Shown here piece after piece: positions 44,350 through 52,371 of a stretch of DNA of 64,000 nucleotides. Under the pieces are notes generated by a model. It did not search any database, was not told the origin of the DNA, and saw only the letters and a list, made by a program, of their open reading frames with translations. How positions within the stretch are numbered: position 1 is the first letter of the stretch; each line of letters begins with the position of its first letter. The translations under genes and the position numbers were made by a program. Source of the DNA: Pseudoselenomonas ruminantium (lineage in GTDB: Bacteria; Bacillota; Negativicutes; Selenomonadales; Selenomonadaceae); the NCBI GenBank assembly GCA_902781305.1, contig CACZIV010000009.1, positions 1 to 64,000 of the forward strand, in the 5' to 3' direction.

Positions 44350-45390
44350 ATGCAAATATACCAGATGATGCAGACTGCAGTGCTGGTGGTGGACGGCCGT
44401 GACGGCGACCGGATGCGGCTGCAACAGATACTTGAACCTCGTGTGCAGTTTAACGGGGTTCAAACCGGTGCTGAAGCACTGGATTATGCGAAAAAAAACG
44501 ATATTGATTTGCTGCTGTTGGCGGTAAAGCTTCCCGATATGGATGGTTTTGAGCTTATGCGCACTTTGCGCAGGCAGCCGAAGTTCAAAGATTTGCCGAT
44601 TATCATGCTGACTAGTGACCAGACGCAGAAGGCGGAAGCCGCTGTGGCTATGGCAGGTGGTACGGATATTATTCGCAAGCCGTTTATTCCGATTATTGTA
44701 GTCAAAAAGGTGGAGCAGGTATTGGAGATGGAATACCTGCACCGCAATTTAAAGCAGGAAGTTCATCGGCAGACGCAGCTGGCAGAGGAGCGTCTGGCGG
44801 CCAGTGAGCGGCTCTTTGAAGAAACCGTGATGACTTTAGCAAAGACCATCGATGCGAAGGATGCCTATACGCGTGGTCACTCACAGCGGGTGGCAGCGTA
44901 TGCCCGGCAGATAGCAGAAAAATTAGGCTGGCTTGAGGATGAGCAGCGCAAAATTTATTTTATGGGATTGTTGCATGACATCGGCAAAATCGGTGTTCCA
45001 GAGGCGATTATCAATAAGACTACCCGTTTGACGGATGTTGAGTATGGTCAGATAAAGCAGCATACGGTGATTGGCTCGGAGATTTTGGAATTAATTGCCG
45101 AGTTCCCCGAACTGGCTGTGGGCGCTCGTTCCCATCATGAGCGTTATGATGGCAAGGGGTATCCGGATGGGTTTGCCGGCAGTCAGATTCCTGTGTATGC
45201 CCGGGTTATTGCCGTGGCTGATGCCTATGATGCCATGACATCACGCCGCAGTTATCGTGATGTACTGCCACAGGATGTAGTGCGTGGTGAAATTGCCAAG
45301 GGACGCGGTACGCAGTTTGACCCGCAGTTTGCGGATATCATGCTGCAGATTATCGATGAAGATAGTGAGTATCTGCTGCATGAGCGGTGA
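44350..45390 (+). CDS. HD-GYP c-di-GMP phosphodiesterase with a degenerate receiver domain
   Basis: A 346-residue protein. A receiver-fold domain (about 8-130) is joined by a helix (130-165) to an HD-GYP domain (about 165-340). The HD motif LLHDIGKIG and HHERYDGKGYPDG are complete, so c-di-GMP hydrolysis to GMP or pGpG is expected. In the receiver, the phosphoacceptor position reads LLLLAVKLPDMDG, with Ala58 where Asp is needed. One acidic-pocket residue is also lost (VDGRDGD), though the Thr and Lys (MLTSD, RKPF) remain. Phosphorylation control is therefore unlikely. No partner kinase is adjacent. Confidence 0.9.
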   Translation: MQIYQMMQTAVLVVDGRDGDRMRLQQILEPRVQFNGVQTGAEALDYAKKNDIDLLLLAVKLPDMDGFELMRTLRRQPKFKDLPIIMLTSDQTQKAEAAVAMAGGTDIIRKPFIPIIVVKKVEQVLEMEYLHRNLKQEVHRQTQLAEERLAASERLFEETVMTLAKTIDAKDAYTRGHSQRVAAYARQIAEKLGWLEDEQRKIYFMGLLHDIGKIGVPEAIINKTTRLTDVEYGQIKQHTVIGSEILELIAEFPELAVGARSHHERYDGKGYPDGFAGSQIPVYARVIAVADAYDAMTSRRSYRDVLPQDVVRGEIAKGRGTQFDPQFADIMLQIIDEDSEYLLHER

Positions 45391-45399
45391 AAATAAGAC

Positions 45400-45432
45400 G
45401 AAACTGGCCGGTCAGCGGTCAGTTTCTTTTTT
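45400..45432 (+). terminator. Terminator after the HD-GYP gene
   Basis: GAAACTGGCCG-GTCAG-CGGTCAGTTTC with a run of six T. Confidence 0.85.
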
Positions 45433-45529
45433 ATCTGTTGTTCCTAATTTTGCTCCTGCACATAGGAGGATTATGGGATTTATTGTGGAATAATAACAAA
45501 GAGTTAAATTTAGAAGGGGTGTTTCTTTT

Positions 45530-46099
45530 ATGAATCGTTGGGCAAAATTTTTTGCATGTGCATTGTTGGCTGCAGTAGTGACGGGAACTGGAGTTTCTGC
45601 CAGCGCGATGAATATTACAGGAGTCAGTCAGGCTATGACCGTTGGAAGCAAGACGGTTACTGCCAGTGATGAAAAAGGAGACAAGGTAAAATTTGTTTCC
45701 GATGGGAAGATTCTGCGCTTGATGAGTGCAGACGGCACGAAGGACTTCCTGTCGTTTAACAGTTTTGATGGCATTTACAGCGGTGTGGATTACAGCGTAA
45801 GAGCCATTGAAACTACTGACCCGACCATGCGCTTGTTTGAAATTTCCGCTACCCGTGAGGGCAAGAGCTGCGGTTATTGGCTGGTGGGCAACCACATTGG
45901 CGGGGCCTGGACGACTTATGTGTCCTGGAACAGCTTTGCCAACCTGGGATTCCGTACCGACCGTTGGCATGACCTCAAGGCCACGATTGAAAATCAGCAG
46001 CTTGTGATTACCAGTTACAATGGCTATGGCAAAATGGACTGGCGTGCACAGGTATTCTGGAATGAACAGGATGGCTGGTTTGGTCTGAAAAGATTTTAA
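45530..46099 (+). CDS. Secreted hypothetical protein, 189 residues
   Basis: I do not recognise the family. A signal peptide (1-26: charged start, hydrophobic core, cleavage near VSASA-MN) precedes about 160 residues rich in beta strands and aromatic residues. These include GGAWTTYVSWNSF and the WRAQVFWNEQDGWFG ending. It has one or two cysteines only. AAGGGGTG precedes the ATG. The tRNA-Thr promoter follows at once, without a clear terminator between. Confidence 0.7.
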   Translation: MNRWAKFFACALLAAVVTGTGVSASAMNITGVSQAMTVGSKTVTASDEKGDKVKFVSDGKILRLMSADGTKDFLSFNSFDGIYSGVDYSVRAIETTDPTMRLFEISATREGKSCGYWLVGNHIGGAWTTYVSWNSFANLGFRTDRWHDLKATIENQQLVITSYNGYGKMDWRAQVFWNEQDGWFGLKRF

Positions 46100-46107
46100 A
46101 AAAGCTA

Positions 46108-46137
46108 TTGACAAGGAGGGCCACTCTCGTCTATAAT
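46108..46137 (+). promoter_or_regulatory. Promoter of the tandem tRNA-Thr genes
   Basis: TTGACA (46108-46113), 18 bases, TATAAT (46132-46137), 32 bases before the first tRNA. Confidence 0.88.
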
Positions 46138-46169
46138 ATAGTCTGTCAGTCACGAGAGTGGCAGATGTT

Positions 46170-46245
46170 GCTGATTTAGCTCAGTTGGTAGAGCAGCTCA
46201 TTCGTAATGAGCAGGTCGTAGGTTCGAATCCTATAATCAGCTCCA
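46170..46245 (+). tRNA. tRNA-Thr (anticodon CGT), copy 1
   Basis: A 76-base tRNA with encoded CCA. The acceptor GCTGATT pairs with AATCAGC. The anticodon stem GCTCA/TGAGC encloses TTCGTAA, giving CGT, which reads ACG. Confidence 0.95.
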
Positions 46246-46253
46246 TAAATATT

Positions 46254-46329
46254 GCTGATTTAGCTCAGTTGGTAGAGCAGCTCATTCGTAATGAGCAGGT
46301 CGTAGGTTCGAATCCTATAATCAGCTCCA
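46254..46329 (+). tRNA. tRNA-Thr (anticodon CGT), copy 2
   Basis: Identical to copy 1 over all 76 bases, eight bases further on. The pair forms an 84-base tandem direct repeat and shares one promoter and terminator. Confidence 0.95.
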
Positions 46330-46341
46330 TTGAGATTCAGA

Positions 46342-46366
46342 GCTCCGCAGTTTGCGGGGCTTTTTT
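46342..46366 (+). terminator. Terminator of the tRNA-Thr pair
   Basis: GCTCCGC and GCGGGGC (one G-T pair) around AGTTT, then six T. Confidence 0.85.
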
Positions 46367-46387
46367 GCTGTGTTTACATCGATATGC

Positions 46388-46478
46388 TAAGACGCCCGCA
46401 AGACTGGTAATATTTTTCCTTCGCCATAGACAGGCTTGTCAAAAGCTGCGGAAAAACATCACCAGCCCCGCGGGCTTA
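46388..46478. repeat. Palindromic intergenic element, copy C
   Basis: Arms at 46394-46419 and 46448-46474 share the shape of copy A. The core reads TTTGACAAGCCTGTC on the minus strand and is almost identical to copy A. Five arm positions differ from perfect pairing. All five are A-C on the plus strand and therefore U-G on the minus strand. It lies between the tRNA-Thr terminator and the convergent tRNA-Ser terminator. Confidence 0.75.
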
Positions 46479-46492
46479 GTGTTTGTGTGGGA

Positions 46493-46521
46493 CAAAAAAA
46501 GAGCCGCAGGATTTGCGGCTC
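46493..46521 (-). terminator. Terminator of the tRNA-Ser pair
   Basis: On the minus strand GAGCCGCA-AATCC-TGCGGCTC is followed by seven T. Confidence 0.9.
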
Positions 46522-46534
46522 TGTAAATGCAAAG

Positions 46535-46625
46535 TGGCGGAGTGGGAGGGATTCGAACCCTCGCACCAGTTACCCGGCCTAACGATTTAGCAAACCGTCC
46601 TCTTCAGCCTCTTGAGTACCACTCC
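46535..46625 (-). tRNA. tRNA-Ser (anticodon GCT)
   Basis: A 91-base class II tRNA with a long variable arm and encoded CCA. The acceptor GGAGTGG pairs with CCACTCC. Anticodon loop TTGCTAA gives GCT, reading AGC/AGT. Confidence 0.95.
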
Positions 46626-46628
46626 ATA

Positions 46629-46717
46629 TGGCGGAGAGGGTGGGATTCGAACCCACGCACCCCGAGGGGCCTACCGGTTTTCAAGACCGGACTCTTCAAC
46701 CACTTGAGTACCTCTCC
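46629..46717 (-). tRNA. tRNA-Ser (anticodon TGA)
   Basis: An 89-base class II tRNA with encoded CCA. The acceptor GGAGAGG pairs with CCTCTCC. Anticodon loop CTTGAAA gives TGA, reading TCA-type codons. It is first in the minus-strand pair, three bases before tRNA-Ser(GCT). Confidence 0.95.
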
Positions 46718-46732
46718 GTAATTAACAGTAAC

Positions 46733-46762
46733 ATTATAGCAGGTTATCCGTAAACTTGTCAA
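46733..46762 (-). promoter_or_regulatory. Promoter of the tRNA-Ser pair
   Basis: On the minus strand: TTGACA (46757-46762), 18 bases, TATAAT (46733-46738). Confidence 0.85.
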
Positions 46763-46839
46763 ATGGCGGGGATTGCGCTATACTATCATACGTTGCTAAA
46801 TATTAAAGTAAGAATTTGCAAGTGCAGGAGTTGAGGGCG

Positions 46840-47619
46840 TTGAAAATTGCCTTTTTTGATTCCGGTATGGGGGGACTTTCGGTTCTGCATCATGCCATGA
46901 AGGTTCTGCCCCATGAGGAGTTTATATTCTATGCCGATGAGGATAATGTTCCTTATGGCACGAAAAGCACCACGCAGGTGCAAAAATTTGTGGGGGATGC
47001 CTTTGATTTCCTGCTCAAGCAGGATGTGAAGGCGATTGTGGTGGCCTGCAATACGGCAACCTCGGTGGCGGTGGCGGAGATGCGCCGCCGTTATGATTTG
47101 CCCATTATCGGCATGGAGCCGGCGGCCAAGAAAGCGCTGGACATGGACGGCACGAAACGCGTGCTGGTGACGGCGACGCCGATTACGGTCAAAGGCCGCA
47201 AGATGGAACTTTTGATTGAAAAGGTGGATAAGGACCATCTGGTGGACCGCCTGGCCTTGCCGGAGTTGGTGACCTTTGCTGAGCGCATGGAGTTTAACTC
47301 GCAGGCCGTGACGGATTATCTGCAGGAGCAGCTTGAGCCATTTGACTTGTCGAAGTATTCTTCATTGGTGCTGGGCTGTACGCATTTTAATTATTTCAAG
47401 GATACTCTGCGGAAGATTTTGCCGGAGAATGTGCAGTTCGTGGACGGCAATGAGGGCACGGTGCGGGAACTTATCCGCCGCCTCAAAGAACGCAATCAGT
47501 TGGAGCATAATGCGCAGTCGATAACGTATTTTTATTCCGGCCGTCAGGTGACTGACCCGATGGAATTGGAACGACTGCAAAAATGCCTTGCGCGGCTGGA
47601 AAAGATGTACCGGATTTAA
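46840..47619 (+). CDS. murI: Glutamate racemase
   Basis: A 259-residue cofactor-independent racemase supplying D-glutamate for peptidoglycan. The first motif is FFDSGMGGLSVL. The two catalytic cysteines lie in VVACNTATSVAV and LGCTHFNYF. I chose TTG 46840, which gives MKIAFFDSG and stands nine bases after CAGGAG; upstream TTG codons would add only a poor leader. It heads a plus-strand run through the thioesterase and CofE-like genes. Confidence 0.93.
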   Translation: MKIAFFDSGMGGLSVLHHAMKVLPHEEFIFYADEDNVPYGTKSTTQVQKFVGDAFDFLLKQDVKAIVVACNTATSVAVAEMRRRYDLPIIGMEPAAKKALDMDGTKRVLVTATPITVKGRKMELLIEKVDKDHLVDRLALPELVTFAERMEFNSQAVTDYLQEQLEPFDLSKYSSLVLGCTHFNYFKDTLRKILPENVQFVDGNEGTVRELIRRLKERNQLEHNAQSITYFYSGRQVTDPMELERLQKCLARLEKMYRI

Positions 47620-47683
47620 CTTGACTTTACCGGGCTTTTGTTCTAGTCTATACAATGTGCGTAAAGTGTTAAGGAGGGTTTTT

Positions 47684-48130
47684 ATGCCAGTAAATATTGA
47701 ACATCATGTAAACTTCTACGACACGGACGCTATGGCAGTGGTACACCATGCCAATTATATCCGCTGGTTTGAAATCGGGCGGGTAGCTTATTTGCGCTCC
47801 ATCGGCATCACCCTTACGGAAATGATGGACGATGGCTATGTGTTCCCCATTACGGATATCAGTGCCAAGTATGTTTCGCCGGGGAAATTTGATGATGATT
47901 TGATTATCGAAACCACGGCAACGGCGCTGACGAAGGTGAAGATGTGCTTTAAGTATCGCATTTTGCGCAAGGATACCGGGGAACTGCTCGTTACGGGAAA
48001 ATCGCAAAACGTCTATACGAACAAAGAGACGGGCCATATCACCCGCCTGCCGGAAAAGTATCTTACGCGTTTGCAGGCTGCTATGGAACAGGAAAAAGCA
48101 GCGGCAGAGGCGCAAAATAAAGAAAAATAA
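47684..48130 (+). CDS. Acyl-CoA thioesterase (YbgC/4HBT hot-dog family)
   Basis: A 148-residue hot-dog-fold protein. The signature YDTDAMAVVHHANYIRWFE contains the catalytic aspartate region of 4-hydroxybenzoyl-CoA-thioesterase-type enzymes. It probably hydrolyses short or aromatic acyl-CoA; the true substrate is unknown. ATG 47684 follows AAGGAGGG, so the longer frame starting at 47588 inside murI is rejected. The C-terminus ends in a Lys/Glu/Ala-rich tail. Confidence 0.88.
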   Translation: MPVNIEHHVNFYDTDAMAVVHHANYIRWFEIGRVAYLRSIGITLTEMMDDGYVFPITDISAKYVSPGKFDDDLIIETTATALTKVKMCFKYRILRKDTGELLVTGKSQNVYTNKETGHITRLPEKYLTRLQAAMEQEKAAAEAQNKEK

Positions 48131-48156
48131 TCAGGGAATTTTAGGGAGGAATTATA

Positions 48157-48708
48157 GTGGATTGTTTAACCTTAGTGTTATTAGTTATCCTGATTGTCAT
48201 TTGCCTGACGAAATTATTCTTGGCCTATCTGGGAATTGAGGATATCCGGGTAGATACAAGCAGCCCGGTGGAACTGGAGTCCAAGGACGAGAACAGCCTC
48301 GTGCTCTCCAAGAAACTGCGTTTCTATAATGAGGGCAAGCAGTGTGCTACCATTATGGATGCCATCTGCCGCAGCCAGCTGCCCTATGAGCAGTACGACG
48401 GCATTGAAGTGCGTCCCAAGGCTGAACGCGAAGGCGAAGTGCGCGAGGACGATTACTTCGAGGCCGTAATCATTCAGAAGAAGGGTTACAAGGGCGGCGA
48501 AGACAGCCTGAACATCTTTGCCAAGATTAAGCTCACGCCGCGCAAGGGCATGAGCCTTGAAGAAGCACTGTCCCATATGGTTGACCTGCCGGTGGACTTC
48601 ATTTGGCAGGAAACGGGCCGTACGGTTCAGCATTACAAGAAACTGCGTATTGAAATCACGGCTGATGAAATCGCCAAACTCGCTGGCGTTCAGCTGGTAA
48701 AGGATTAA
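48157..48708 (+). CDS. Hypothetical membrane-anchored protein, 183 residues
   Basis: Unrecognised. The N-terminal 25 residues form one hydrophobic helix ([21 protein letters not shown]), probably an uncleaved anchor. The rest is charged and mixed alpha/beta with two cysteines. GTG 48157 follows AGGGAGGAATT. It is 13 bases before the CofE-like gene, so they likely form one operon and may share a function. Confidence 0.65.
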   Translation: MDCLTLVLLVILIVICLTKLFLAYLGIEDIRVDTSSPVELESKDENSLVLSKKLRFYNEGKQCATIMDAICRSQLPYEQYDGIEVRPKAEREGEVREDDYFEAVIIQKKGYKGGEDSLNIFAKIKLTPRKGMSLEEALSHMVDLPVDFIWQETGRTVQHYKKLRIEITADEIAKLAGVQLVKD

Positions 48709-48721
48709 GGAGGGCATAGAT

Positions 48722-49381
48722 ATGGCTGAAGAAATGAAACTTATCCCGGTGCCCACGCGCATCCTGACGGAAAAAGACGATATTGTGGATGCCATCGAGC
48801 ATTACACGAAAGATAAAATCGGGGAAAATGACCTGCTCTGCTGCGCTGAATCCGTAGTAGCCATCACGCAGGGACGTTTCGTACGTCCGGAAGACCTCGA
48901 AATCTCTGACCTGGCGAAATTCTGCTGCCGCTTTATCCCGGATTATGGTTCCTTGGCTTCGCCGCATGGCATGCAGTCCCTGATGGACGTGGAAGGCAAA
49001 TGGCGGGTAGCCTTTGCTCTGTTCGCCGGCTTCATTGCCAAAATCTTTGGCAAGTCCGGTATGTTCTACGTTTGGGGCGGCAAGGAAACGGCCATGATTG
49101 ATGACGTTACGGGCACGATGCCTCCGTTTGATAAATGCATCGTTTATGGACCGGGCGAACCGTACGAGGTCGTAAAACGCATTAAAGAGCGCCTGGGCTG
49201 CTTCGGTGCGATGATTGCTGACGTTAATGACCTCAAGCGCAGCCGCGTGGTTGGCATTACCGATGGCGTAGACGGCGAGATTGCCCGCAACCTGCTCATT
49301 GATAATCCGTTCGGCAACGCTTCGCAGAAGACGCCAATCTGCATTATCAAGAATTATAAGCAGTATCAGGAAAGCAAATAA
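48722..49381 (+). CDS. CofE-like gamma-glutamyl ligase family protein
   Basis: A 219-residue protein of the F420-0:gamma-glutamyl ligase (CofE-type) family. [17 protein letters not shown] at the start, then [19 protein letters not shown] and [20 protein letters not shown] fit the fold, including metal-binding aspartates. True CofE adds glutamates to coenzyme F420. Negativicutes are not known to make F420, so this is probably a paralogue with another acceptor. It ends an operon with the anchor protein upstream and is followed by a terminator. Confidence 0.75.
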   Translation: MAEEMKLIPVPTRILTEKDDIVDAIEHYTKDKIGENDLLCCAESVVAITQGRFVRPEDLEISDLAKFCCRFIPDYGSLASPHGMQSLMDVEGKWRVAFALFAGFIAKIFGKSGMFYVWGGKETAMIDDVTGTMPPFDKCIVYGPGEPYEVVKRIKERLGCFGAMIADVNDLKRSRVVGITDGVDGEIARNLLIDNPFGNASQKTPICIIKNYKQYQESK

Positions 49382-49393
49382 GTGATTGTAAGG

Positions 49394-49422
49394 AGAGCTG
49401 TGCTAGTTCACGGCTCTTTTTT
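49394..49422 (+). terminator. Terminator before rph
   Basis: AGAGCTGTG-CTAGTT-CACGGCTCT (one G-T pair) with six T. Confidence 0.85.
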
Positions 49423-49434
49423 AGGAGTGATGAT

Positions 49435-50181
49435 ATGGAGCGTTTCAGGCATCGCGCTGCCGACGAGCTGCGCCCCTGCAAAATTCACCGCAAGTTTCAA
49501 AAATACCCTGCGGGGTCGGTGCTCATAGAGATGGGCAATACTAAGGTCATTTGCGCCGCGACGGTGGAAGAACGTGTACCTTTCTTTTTGAAGGGCACAG
49601 GCGAAGGCTGGATTACCGCAGAGTATTCGCTGCTGCCAAGTGCCACCGGTACACGCACCCAGCGGGAAGCAGTCAAGGGCAAACAGTCCGGCCGCACCCA
49701 GGAAATCGAACGGCTGATTGGCCGCTCGCTGCGCTCTGTGGTGGATACCAAGGCTTTAGGCGAACGCACCATTATGATTGACTGCGATGTGATTCAGGCT
49801 GACGGCGGTACGCGGACGGCTTCTATCACCGGTGCGTTTGTGGCACTGGTGGAGGCGTGTTCGACCTTCTATCAGAAGGGAAATATCTTTCCCGTGAAGG
49901 ATTTTCTTGCTGCTATCAGTGTGGGGATAAACAAGGATAATGAACCAATCCTTGACCTCTGCTATGAGGAAGATTCCACGGCTATGGTGGATATGAATGT
50001 CGTGATGACGGGTTTTGGCAAGTTCGTGGAAGTTCAGGGCACGGGCGAAGGCCGCCCCTTTGACCATCAGGAACTGACCAGTCTGCTGGCTTTAGGGGAG
50101 AAGGGCTGCCGCGAGCTCATTTCCTACGAGAAGGATATATTGGGCGGTCAGCTGGTATGGCTGGTGGGCCGCGAGGGGTAA
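49435..50181 (+). CDS. rph: Ribonuclease PH
   Basis: A 248-residue phosphorolytic 3' exonuclease that trims tRNA 3' ends. Phosphate- and RNA-contacting motifs are present: [40 protein letters not shown] and GTGEGRPFD. Length and order match the family. It starts a three-gene run with rdgB and a phosphodiesterase, an arrangement common in Firmicutes. Confidence 0.96.
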   Translation: MERFRHRAADELRPCKIHRKFQKYPAGSVLIEMGNTKVICAATVEERVPFFLKGTGEGWITAEYSLLPSATGTRTQREAVKGKQSGRTQEIERLIGRSLRSVVDTKALGERTIMIDCDVIQADGGTRTASITGAFVALVEACSTFYQKGNIFPVKDFLAAISVGINKDNEPILDLCYEEDSTAMVDMNVVMTGFGKFVEVQGTGEGRPFDHQELTSLLALGEKGCRELISYEKDILGGQLVWLVGREG

Positions 50182-50201
50182 TTATTTTAGGGGAGTTTTA
50201 C

Positions 50202-50801
50202 ATGAAAAAAATTGTTATTGCCACGAAAAATGCAGGCAAAGTCAGGGAAATGAAGGATGCTTTTGCGCATCTGCCTGTGGAAGTTGTGGCGCTTTCGGAC
50301 TTCGGTCAGCTGCCTAACGCCATTGAAGATGGAGAAACATTTGCTGAAAATGCTGCCATAAAGGCTAAATTTTATATGGAAAAAACAGGCTGTGCCTGCC
50401 TGGCAGATGATTCCGGGCTGGAAGTGGCGGTGTTGGGTGGTCGTCCCGGTGTGTATTCCTCCCGCTATGCCGGTTATAATGCGGAAGACTGGGCAAACAA
50501 TCAGAAAATGCTCGAAGAACTCTGCATTGCGGATGTGGAAGAATCGCCGGCAAATTATCGCTGCAGCCTGTGTTTTGTCGATACGGATGGCACACTCCTG
50601 ACTTCAGATGGCCGCTGCGATGGTGTGGTCAAAAAGATTCCCCGCGGCAAGAATGGCTTTGGCTATGACCCGTATTTCTATACCAATGAATATGCAGGGC
50701 GTACGATGGCTGAACTGACGCTGGAGGAGAAGACACGTATCAGCCATCGGGGACGTGCGCTGCGCAAGCTGACCCAGAAATTAGAGGAGCACTTGGCATG
50801 A
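50202..50801 (+). CDS. rdgB: XTP/dITP diphosphatase (RdgB/HAM1)
   Basis: A 199-residue house-cleaning pyrophosphatase that removes ITP, dITP and XTP. ATKNAGKVREMKDAF at the start, the DDSGLEVAVLGGRPGVYSSR catalytic/metal region and GKNGFGYDPYF are diagnostic. ATG 50202 follows AGGGGAG; the frame from 50157 overlaps rph and is rejected. Its stop overlaps the next start by four bases. Confidence 0.95.
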   Translation: MKKIVIATKNAGKVREMKDAFAHLPVEVVALSDFGQLPNAIEDGETFAENAAIKAKFYMEKTGCACLADDSGLEVAVLGGRPGVYSSRYAGYNAEDWANNQKMLEELCIADVEESPANYRCSLCFVDTDGTLLTSDGRCDGVVKKIPRGKNGFGYDPYFYTNEYAGRTMAELTLEEKTRISHRGRALRKLTQKLEEHLA

Positions 50802-51283
50802 AGATAGGTATTGTCAGTGACAGCCATGGCAGCTATTCACATCTGGATTTGATGCTATCGCATAAGGATGCGGAGCAGGCAGAACTGTGGCTTTTTGCCG
50901 GCGATATTGCCATGGATGCTGATTATCTGGCCATGGTAACGGATAAGGAAGTAATCCGCGTGGCCGGTAATAACGACTGGCCGGGCGGGCGTTTGCCCGA
51001 CTACGAAACCGTTGATATTGCCGGGCATACGATTTTGCTTACGCATGGGCACTTGTTTGGTGTGAATTTTGGCTTAAAGAATTTGCAGCAGGCGGCATTG
51101 GATGTTGGTGCAGATATTGCGGTCTATGGCCATACGCATGTGGCTGTAGAGGAGAATATAGGCGGTGTGCTTATCGTGAATCCCGGCAGTATTGCCCGCC
51201 CACGTGATGCGGCCAATGGTTCGTTCATGGTGATGGATTTGCAGACGGATAAATCTCCCGTTGTAAAACGGATAAGAATATGA
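50798..51283 (+). CDS. YfcE/MJ0936-family metallophosphodiesterase
   Basis: A 161-residue calcineurin-like phosphoesterase. All metal motifs are visible: DSHG, GDI, GNND, THGH and GHTH. The family cleaves phosphodiesters in vitro; the natural substrate is unknown. It is translationally coupled to rdgB through an ATGA overlap. A terminator ends the operon at 51344. Confidence 0.9.
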   Translation: MKIGIVSDSHGSYSHLDLMLSHKDAEQAELWLFAGDIAMDADYLAMVTDKEVIRVAGNNDWPGGRLPDYETVDIAGHTILLTHGHLFGVNFGLKNLQQAALDVGADIAVYGHTHVAVEENIGGVLIVNPGSIARPRDAANGSFMVMDLQTDKSPVVKRIRI

Positions 51284-51343
51284 ATAAATTAAATTTTATA
51301 ATCATTATCAAATAGAAAAGTTTAATATTTTTTTCCAAAAAAG

Positions 51344-51368
51344 TCCTGCTTTTAGCAGGATTTTTTTT
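51344..51368 (+). terminator. Terminator after the rph-rdgB-phosphodiesterase operon
   Basis: TCCTGCT-TTT-AGCAGGA followed by eight T. Confidence 0.92.
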
Positions 51369-51427
51369 ACGAATATCTAATATAAATATTGATGTGATAG
51401 AAGTCACTCTTAGTGGCAGCTAGAATC

Positions 51428-51457
51428 CATAAAAGTGAATTCGATTCACTATTTATG
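51428..51457. promoter_or_regulatory. Palindrome upstream of the fumarase promoter
   Basis: CATAAA-AGTGAAT-TCG-ATTCACT-A-TTTATG: 13 paired positions with one extra base, centred about 40 bases before the -35 box. It could be a regulator site for the fumarase/fumarate reductase genes or an RNA hairpin. I know of no regulator with this exact site. Confidence 0.5.
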
Positions 51458-51482
51458 CGGTCCCAGCACATTTTCCGCAAAC

Positions 51483-51511
51483 TTGAAAATCAATAGGAAA
51501 TGTGTTATTAT
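51483..51511 (+). promoter_or_regulatory. Promoter of the fumarase/fumarate reductase group
   Basis: TTGAAA (51483-51488), 17 bases, TATTAT (51506-51511), 46 bases before the TTG at 51557. Confidence 0.6.
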
Positions 51512-51556
51512 GGGCCTGCTGATGTGTGATAAAGTGTATTTATGGGAGGGATTACT

Positions 51557-52349
51557 TTGCGAGAAATTGACGCAAAACAAATCACGGAAACCGTGGCACA
51601 GATGTGCAAAGAAGCGGCCTATTACCTTCCGGATGACGTGTATAACGCCATGAAGAAGGCAAGAGAAACGGAAAATCGCCAAGGCTGAAGACCGTCCTTA
51701 CTGCCAGGATACGGGCATGACCATCGTATTCCTGGAAGTCGGTCAGGACCTGCACATTACGGGCGGCCTCTTGGAAGACGCGGTAAATGCAGGTATTTCC
51801 AAAGGTTACACCGAAGGCTATCTGCGTAAATCCGTGGTCGGCGAACCGCTCTTTAACCGTGTGAACACCAAGGACAACACACCGGGTGTCATCTACACGA
51901 AGATTGTCGCTGGTGACAAACTCAAAATCACCGTGGCACCGAAGGGCTTTGGTTCCGAGAACAAGTCTGGCGTTAAGATGCTGGTACCGGCTGATGGCGT
52001 AGAAGGCGTCAAGAAAGCCGTTATGGACATCATTCTCCATGCCAGCATGAATCCGTGCCCGCCGATGGTTGTCGGTGTTGGTATCGGCGGTACCATGGAC
52101 AGAGCAGCCCTCCTTTCCAAACTGGCGCTCACGCGTTCTGTTGACGAGCGCAATCCGATGCCGGAATACGCCAAACTGGAAGGCGAACTCCTCGAACTCA
52201 TCAATCAGACGGGCATTGGCCCCCAGTTGGGCGGCAATACCTCAGCACTGGCTGTAAACGTAGAATGGGGCCCCACGCATATTGCAGGCCTGCCGGTAGC
52301 GGTAACGATTTGCTGCCACGCTATGCGTCATAAACAGCGTGTACTTTGA
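51557..52349 (+). pseudogene. Class I fumarate hydratase, alpha subunit, interrupted (internal deletion plus frameshift)
   Basis: TTG 51557, six bases after GGGAGGG, starts a good fumarase alpha N-terminus (REIDAKQITETVAQMC, then YYLPDDVYNAMKKARE). The frame stops at TGA 51686. Homology resumes in the +1 frame near 51670 (KIAKAEDRPYCQDTGM) and runs to 52349. From remembered homologues, about 17 residues between KKARETE and the IAKAED segment are missing. That is a deletion of roughly 50 bases that is not a multiple of three. The three iron-sulfur cysteines (PYCQDTG, MNPCPPMVVG, TICCHAM) survive in the distal part, which has an internal ATG at 51717 but no evident ribosome site. Either the gene is dead or the read/assembly is wrong. 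The beta gene downstream looks intact. Confidence 0.85.
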
Positions 52350-52371
52350 TGGAAGACGGGAGGAAATATAA

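Noticed and set aside
46158..46721. Plus-strand frames over the tRNA cluster with a repeated LAQLVEQLIRNEQVVGS segment
   Set aside because: They are translations of the two tRNA-Thr and antisense tRNA-Ser genes. The repeat is the tRNA duplication.
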